Assembly (NCBI RefSeq): GCF_937873765.1
Contig: NZ_CALMZC010000044.1
Span: 1 to 36,851 of the forward strand
DNA length: 36,851 nt
Source: an uncultured Thiothrix sp.
GTDB lineage: Bacteria > Pseudomonadota > Gammaproteobacteria > Thiotrichales > Thiotrichaceae
Direction of reading: 5' to 3'
A model generated the notes under the pieces. The model made no database searches and was not told where the DNA came from. It saw only the letters and a program-made list of their open reading frames with translations. The translations under genes were made by a program, and so were the position numbers. Shown here one piece after another: positions 33,755 through 36,851 of this stretch (its first letter is position 1; every line of letters begins with the position of its first letter).

Positions 33755-34425
33755 AGCAAACCACGCTCTGCAAACGAAACCACTTGCTCCCCCACTACAA
33801 AATGATCAAGCACGCGCACATCAATCAAGGCTAAAGCCTCTTTAAGTCTTTGGGTAATACGTTCATCGGCTTGACTGGGTTCAGCGATACCTGAAGGGTG
33901 GTTATGGGCGAAGATCACGGCTGCAGCATTGTGCTTGATCGCATTACGTACCACTTCCCGGGGATGCACCGTAGCACTATCAATCGTACCTTGGAATAAT
34001 TCTTCGTATTGAATCACTTGATGGCGATTATCTAAAAATAAACAAGCAAAGACCTCAGCCGGCTTGTGGCGCAAACGTGAGCTTAAATAAAAACGCACGG
34101 AATCGGGATCAGATAAAGCCGCCCCGCGCGCTAAACGCTCTTTCAAATAGCGACTTGACATCTCTAACACCGCTTGCAATTGCACATATTTGGCTTGGCC
34201 TAAACCATTCGCTTTGCAAAAATGCACTTCATCTGCTTCAAACAAAGCGCGCAAACTACCGAATTCATGCAATAATTCGCGAGCCAAATCGACTGCTGTT
34301 TTGCCGCGTGTACCCGTGCGTAAAAAAATCGCTAGTAGTTCAGCATCAGAAAGTGCCTGTGCACCTCGCAATAATAGTTTTTCGCGGGGGCGTTCATCGA
34401 TTGGCCAATTTTTTATCGGTATCAT
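33751..34425 (-). CDS. radC: RadC family JAB-domain protein
   Basis: A 224 aa protein with an N-terminal helix-hairpin-helix part ([28 protein letters not shown]) and a C-terminal JAB/MPN metalloprotease-like domain with [19 protein letters not shown] (zinc His pair and Asp) and Glu in [14 protein letters not shown]. The old link to DNA repair has been withdrawn for E. coli; the true function is unknown. I place the start at [15 protein letters not shown] (34425) because the upstream extension overlaps the divergent coaBC promoter region. radC beside coaBC-dut is a common gammaproteobacterial order. Confidence 0.93.
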   Translation of the reverse strand: MIPIKNWPIDERPREKLLLRGAQALSDAELLAIFLRTGTRGKTAVDLARELLHEFGSLRALFEADEVHFCKANGLGQAKYVQLQAVLEMSSRYLKERLARGAALSDPDSVRFYLSSRLRHKPAEVFACLFLDNRHQVIQYEELFQGTIDSATVHPREVVRNAIKHNAAAVIFAHNHPSGIAEPSQADERITQRLKEALALIDVRVLDHFVVGEQVVSFAERGLL

Positions 34426-34460
34426 GAGACTCAGTGACGGAGTTAAGACGGACTGATTGT

Positions 34461-35681
34461 ATGACACTACAAGGCAAACAAATTCTTTTAGGGATAAGTG
34501 GCGGAATTGCTGCCTATAAAGCGGCAGAGTTAACCCGCTTACTGATTAAAGCGGGTGCAAGCGTGCGAGTGTGCATGACCGAGGGAGCCTGCGAGTTTAT
34601 TACCCCACTAACGCTGCAAGCCCTTTCAGGTCACCCGGTACATACAACTTTGCTAGACCCCGCCGCTGAAGCAGGCATGGGGCATATTGCACTAGCGCGT
34701 TGGGCAGAGCATATTTTAATTGCACCCGCTACTGCCGATTTAATAGCCCGCTTAGTCGCTGGCATGGCTGATGATCTTTTGAGTACGCTGTGTTTAGCTT
34801 CAGCAGCGCCTGTAAGCCTCGCACCAGCTATGAACCAGCAGATGTGGAAGCATCCAGCCACGCAACAGAATATTCAGACCTTACAACAACGGGACGTACG
34901 TATTCTTGGCCCTGATCAAGGTGCTCAAGCTTGCGGTGATATTGGCCCCGGACGCATGCTTGAACCTACTGCACTACTACAGGCGATACTCGACTTTTAT
35001 CAGCCGAAAGCTTTGCCTTTAGCGGGCTGTAAAATACTGATCACGGCGGGGCCTACGCGTGAACCGATTGATCCGGTGCGTTTTATTACTAATCGCAGCT
35101 CTGGCAAAATGGGCTATGCCGTCGTAGAAGCTGCACGGGACTTAGGTGCTGAGGTGACTTTAGTCTCGGGGCCTGTGAATTTAACCGCTCCCAAAAACAT
35201 ACAACACATTGCTGTCGAAACGGCTCAACAAATGTTGGAAGCTTGCCAAGCTGCTGTACAACATGCGGATATTTTTATTGCTACCGCCGCCGTTGCAGAC
35301 TACACCCCTGCCGCAGTTGCCACTCAAAAAATTAAAAAATCAGCGAATGAAATCAGCCTAGCACTCACTAAAACCACAGATATTTTAGCTACCTTGAGCC
35401 TTGCTAATCCGCAACTTTTTAGTGTGGGCTTTGCGGCTGAAACTAATGATGTGCTTACTTATGCGCGTAGTAAATTGGAGCGTAAAGGTTTGCAAATGGT
35501 AGCGGCTAATTTAGTGGGCGAGGGTAAAGCTTTCGATCAAGCCACTAATGCCCTAGAAGTGGTGTGGCCAGGTGGCTCGACTTCTTTACCTGAAATGGAT
35601 AAACAGCAACTCGCGCATGAATTGATGAAACTCATTAGCGCTCGTTATCACACTTGGAAGCAACCTGATGGCACGCATTGA
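34461..35681 (+). CDS. coaBC: Phosphopantothenoylcysteine synthetase/decarboxylase
   Basis: A bifunctional coenzyme A enzyme: the N-terminal CoaC flavoprotein decarboxylates phosphopantothenoylcysteine and the C-terminal CoaB makes it from phosphopantothenate and cysteine using CTP. Seen: [18 protein letters not shown], the decarboxylase signature APAMNQQMW (about residue 123), the flap Cys in GACGD-like [11 protein letters not shown], and the CoaB start [22 protein letters not shown] (about 196). About 406 aa from the ATG at 34461; an in-frame start nine codons earlier adds MTELRRTDC, which relatives lack. It overlaps dut. Confidence 0.95.
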   Translation: MTLQGKQILLGISGGIAAYKAAELTRLLIKAGASVRVCMTEGACEFITPLTLQALSGHPVHTTLLDPAAEAGMGHIALARWAEHILIAPATADLIARLVAGMADDLLSTLCLASAAPVSLAPAMNQQMWKHPATQQNIQTLQQRDVRILGPDQGAQACGDIGPGRMLEPTALLQAILDFYQPKALPLAGCKILITAGPTREPIDPVRFITNRSSGKMGYAVVEAARDLGAEVTLVSGPVNLTAPKNIQHIAVETAQQMLEACQAAVQHADIFIATAAVADYTPAAVATQKIKKSANEISLALTKTTDILATLSLANPQLFSVGFAAETNDVLTYARSKLERKGLQMVAANLVGEGKAFDQATNALEVVWPGGSTSLPEMDKQQLAHELMKLISARYHTWKQPDGTH

Positions 35682-36123
35682 ATATAAAATTCTCGATCCA
35701 CGTATTGGCGAAGTATTTCCTTTACCGACTTATGCCACCAGTGGCTCAGCTGGCATGGATTTACGCGCTTGCCTAGATCAAGCTTTAACCCTGAATCCGG
35801 GGGAAGCGCAACTGATTCCTACGGGACTTGCAATTCATATTGGTGACCCAAATTTAGCGGCTGTCATCTTACCGCGCTCCGGTTTAGGCCATAAGCATGG
35901 GGTGGTACTGGGGAATTTAGTCGGCTTGATTGACTCTGACTATCAGGGGCAATTAATGATTTCTTGTTGGAACCGAGGGCAGCAAAGCTTTGTCATAGAA
36001 CCGGGTGAGCGCATCGCTCAAATGGTCTTTGTGCCCGTGCTGCAAGTTGAATTGGCAGCAGTTGCCGACTTTGATCAATCAGCACGGGGTAGCGGTGGAT
36101 TTGGGCACTCAGGCCGACAATAA
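35668..36123 (+). CDS. dut: dUTP diphosphatase
   Basis: Hydrolyses dUTP to dUMP, keeping uracil out of DNA. The 151 aa trimeric enzyme shows the family motifs in order: [12 protein letters not shown] (1), [11 protein letters not shown] (2), [10 protein letters not shown] (3, catalytic Asp), [11 protein letters not shown] (4) and the C-terminal [11 protein letters not shown] (5), the mobile arm that closes over the substrate. It overlaps the end of coaBC by 14 bases, as in E. coli where the two are neighbours. Confidence 0.97.
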   Translation: MARIEYKILDPRIGEVFPLPTYATSGSAGMDLRACLDQALTLNPGEAQLIPTGLAIHIGDPNLAAVILPRSGLGHKHGVVLGNLVGLIDSDYQGQLMISCWNRGQQSFVIEPGERIAQMVFVPVLQVELAAVADFDQSARGSGGFGHSGRQ

Positions 36124-36166
36124 TTATTTTAACCTTGAGCAAAACGATAACAAATAGGGGCTTATT

Positions 36167-36643
36167 ATGAACATCAAAGCATTTCTGGATAAGGGCTGGT
36201 TAGCCTCATCTTTAATAATGATCGCAGTCACTGTCACGAACTGCTCCAATCCTGCACCTTCCAGTAATATCTATAGCACGACCCAAGCAGGGACGTTGCA
36301 AGAAGTACAATTTGGCACGGTGGTTGCGGTGCGCCCTGTGAGTATTCAGCAAAATAGCTCTGAGACCGGGCAAGTGGCAGGCGGCATTATTGGTGGAGTA
36401 GCTGGTAGTGATTTAGGTCAAGGTAAAGGCCAAGTGGTAGGTAGTGTAGCAGGTGCTGTGGCGGGTGGAGCCATCGGTAGCTTGATTGATCGTGCCACGG
36501 AAGTGAGGCCCGGCCTTGAAATCACCGTAAAATTGCAGAATGACAAGATTGTGGCACTGGCACAAATTGCGGATGAAATGTTCCAAGTGGGCGATAGCGT
36601 TAAAATCCTGACAAACAACGGCAAATCGCGGGTTGTGCATTAA
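36167..36643 (+). CDS. SlyB-like glycine-zipper outer-membrane lipoprotein
   Basis: A 158 aa protein with a signal sequence (about 1-26), then Cys in VTNCSNP as the probable lipidation site although the lipobox is loose. The middle holds a glycine-zipper 2TM domain (GGIIGGVAGSDLGQGKGQVVGSVAGAVAGGAIGSLIDRA, about 73-110) and the end a beta domain typical of the SlyB/Pcp family (GLEITVKLQNDKIVALAQ, VGDSVKILTNNGKSRVV). SlyB is part of envelope-stress responses in enterics; its role here is inferred. GGGGC precedes the ATG. Confidence 0.85.
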   Translation: MNIKAFLDKGWLASSLIMIAVTVTNCSNPAPSSNIYSTTQAGTLQEVQFGTVVAVRPVSIQQNSSETGQVAGGIIGGVAGSDLGQGKGQVVGSVAGAVAGGAIGSLIDRATEVRPGLEITVKLQNDKIVALAQIADEMFQVGDSVKILTNNGKSRVVH

Positions 36644-36644
36644 A

Positions 36645-36851
36645 CTAAGCAGCTTTCGGACGTATCCAAGCGCTTAAGACTATTAAACTCGCCAGCAAAG
36701 AAATCAAGCTGGCGAGGGCTGCAACGATCAACTCAGTTGCATGGCGCAATAAACGCACAGTTCTGAGCGCTGACATCCCTAAAAGCTTTAAAATCCCTTG
36801 GTCATGCACCAGAAGAGTTGAAAAACATCTGATTAATGAATTCGCCAATGA
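36645..36851 (-). CDS. C-terminal fragment of an unknown membrane-associated protein, cut by the window edge
   Basis: An open minus-strand frame from the right edge to a TAG at 36645, converging on the SlyB-like gene. The visible 67 or so residues end in a hydrophobic helix (ELIVAALASLISLLASLIVLSAW) and RPKAA. The LAS-LIS-LLAS repeat makes a DNA inverted repeat (CTCGCCAGC at 36688-36696 and GCTGGCGAG at 36708-36716) that may double as a hairpin after the lipoprotein gene. The family is not recognised, and the frame may be spurious. Confidence 0.35.
   Translation of the reverse strand, partial: SLANSLIRCFSTLLVHDQGILKLLGMSALRTVRLLRHATELIVAALASLISLLASLIVLSAWIRPKAA

Noticed and set aside
36688..36716. 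Terminator of the SlyB-like gene
   Set aside because: The 9 bp inverted repeat lacks a T run on the plus strand and can arise from a repeated LAS-LIS-LLAS coding pattern on the minus strand.

Overview
The window reads as chromosomal DNA of a gammaproteobacterium of moderate GC content. The housekeeping genes (rpoS, a free-standing hom plus thrC, coaBC-dut, pgpA, mscL, radC) and the style of the accessory genes would suit a sulfur-oxidiser of the Thiotrichales, but that placement is an impression from protein style, not a search result.

Layout. (1) 1-8130, minus strand: a type I-C CRISPR-Cas operon, cas3, cas5c, cas8c, cas7c, cas4, cas1. No cas2 start and no CRISPR array are visible; both would lie left of position 1. 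Two things break the standard order. A toxin-antitoxin pair (DUF4258-type toxin with a frameshift, YgiT-type zinc-finger antitoxin lacking one Cys) sits between cas7c and cas4. The cas3-cas5c gap carries a lone CRISPR-repeat-like hairpin whose last 11 bases look like a type I-C crRNA 5' handle. The bases just after it match, at 15 of 18 positions, a site 94 bp upstream that is preceded by TTC, the type I-C PAM, and lies inside a candidate promoter. This resembles the crRNA-like regulatory guides CreA and CreR and is the strongest candidate for an undescribed system here.

(2) 8317-13202, minus: an amino-acid operon (AlaC-like aminotransferase, hom, thrC), then a DUF202-like membrane protein and pgpA. 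A small Mth938-domain gene diverges from it. (3) 13707-17047, minus: rpoS, a 560 bp AT-rich spacer, then an ECF sigma factor operon (sigma, DUF3619-like membrane protein, small exported protein, DUF3106 protein) with a candidate autoregulatory ECF promoter. (4) 17173-18015, plus: a YpfJ-type zinc peptidase. (5) 18078-21384, minus: a secreted reprolysin-like metalloprotease followed by two tandemly duplicated lipoproteins. Between the protease's ribosome binding site/ATG and its signal peptide lie six perfect copies of a 7-base repeat, and in this sequence the ATG is out of frame with the protease: a textbook phase-variation switch in the OFF state. (6) 21476-22843, minus: an M17 aminopeptidase. 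(7) 22985-29672, plus: a tight RDD, SpoIIM-like, DUF4129, DUF4350, MoxR ATPase, DUF58 operon. (8) 29847-36643: a SWIM-SNF2 helicase, mscL, radC (minus), coaBC-dut and a SlyB-like glycine-zipper lipoprotein.

No tRNA or rRNA gene and no insertion sequence was seen.
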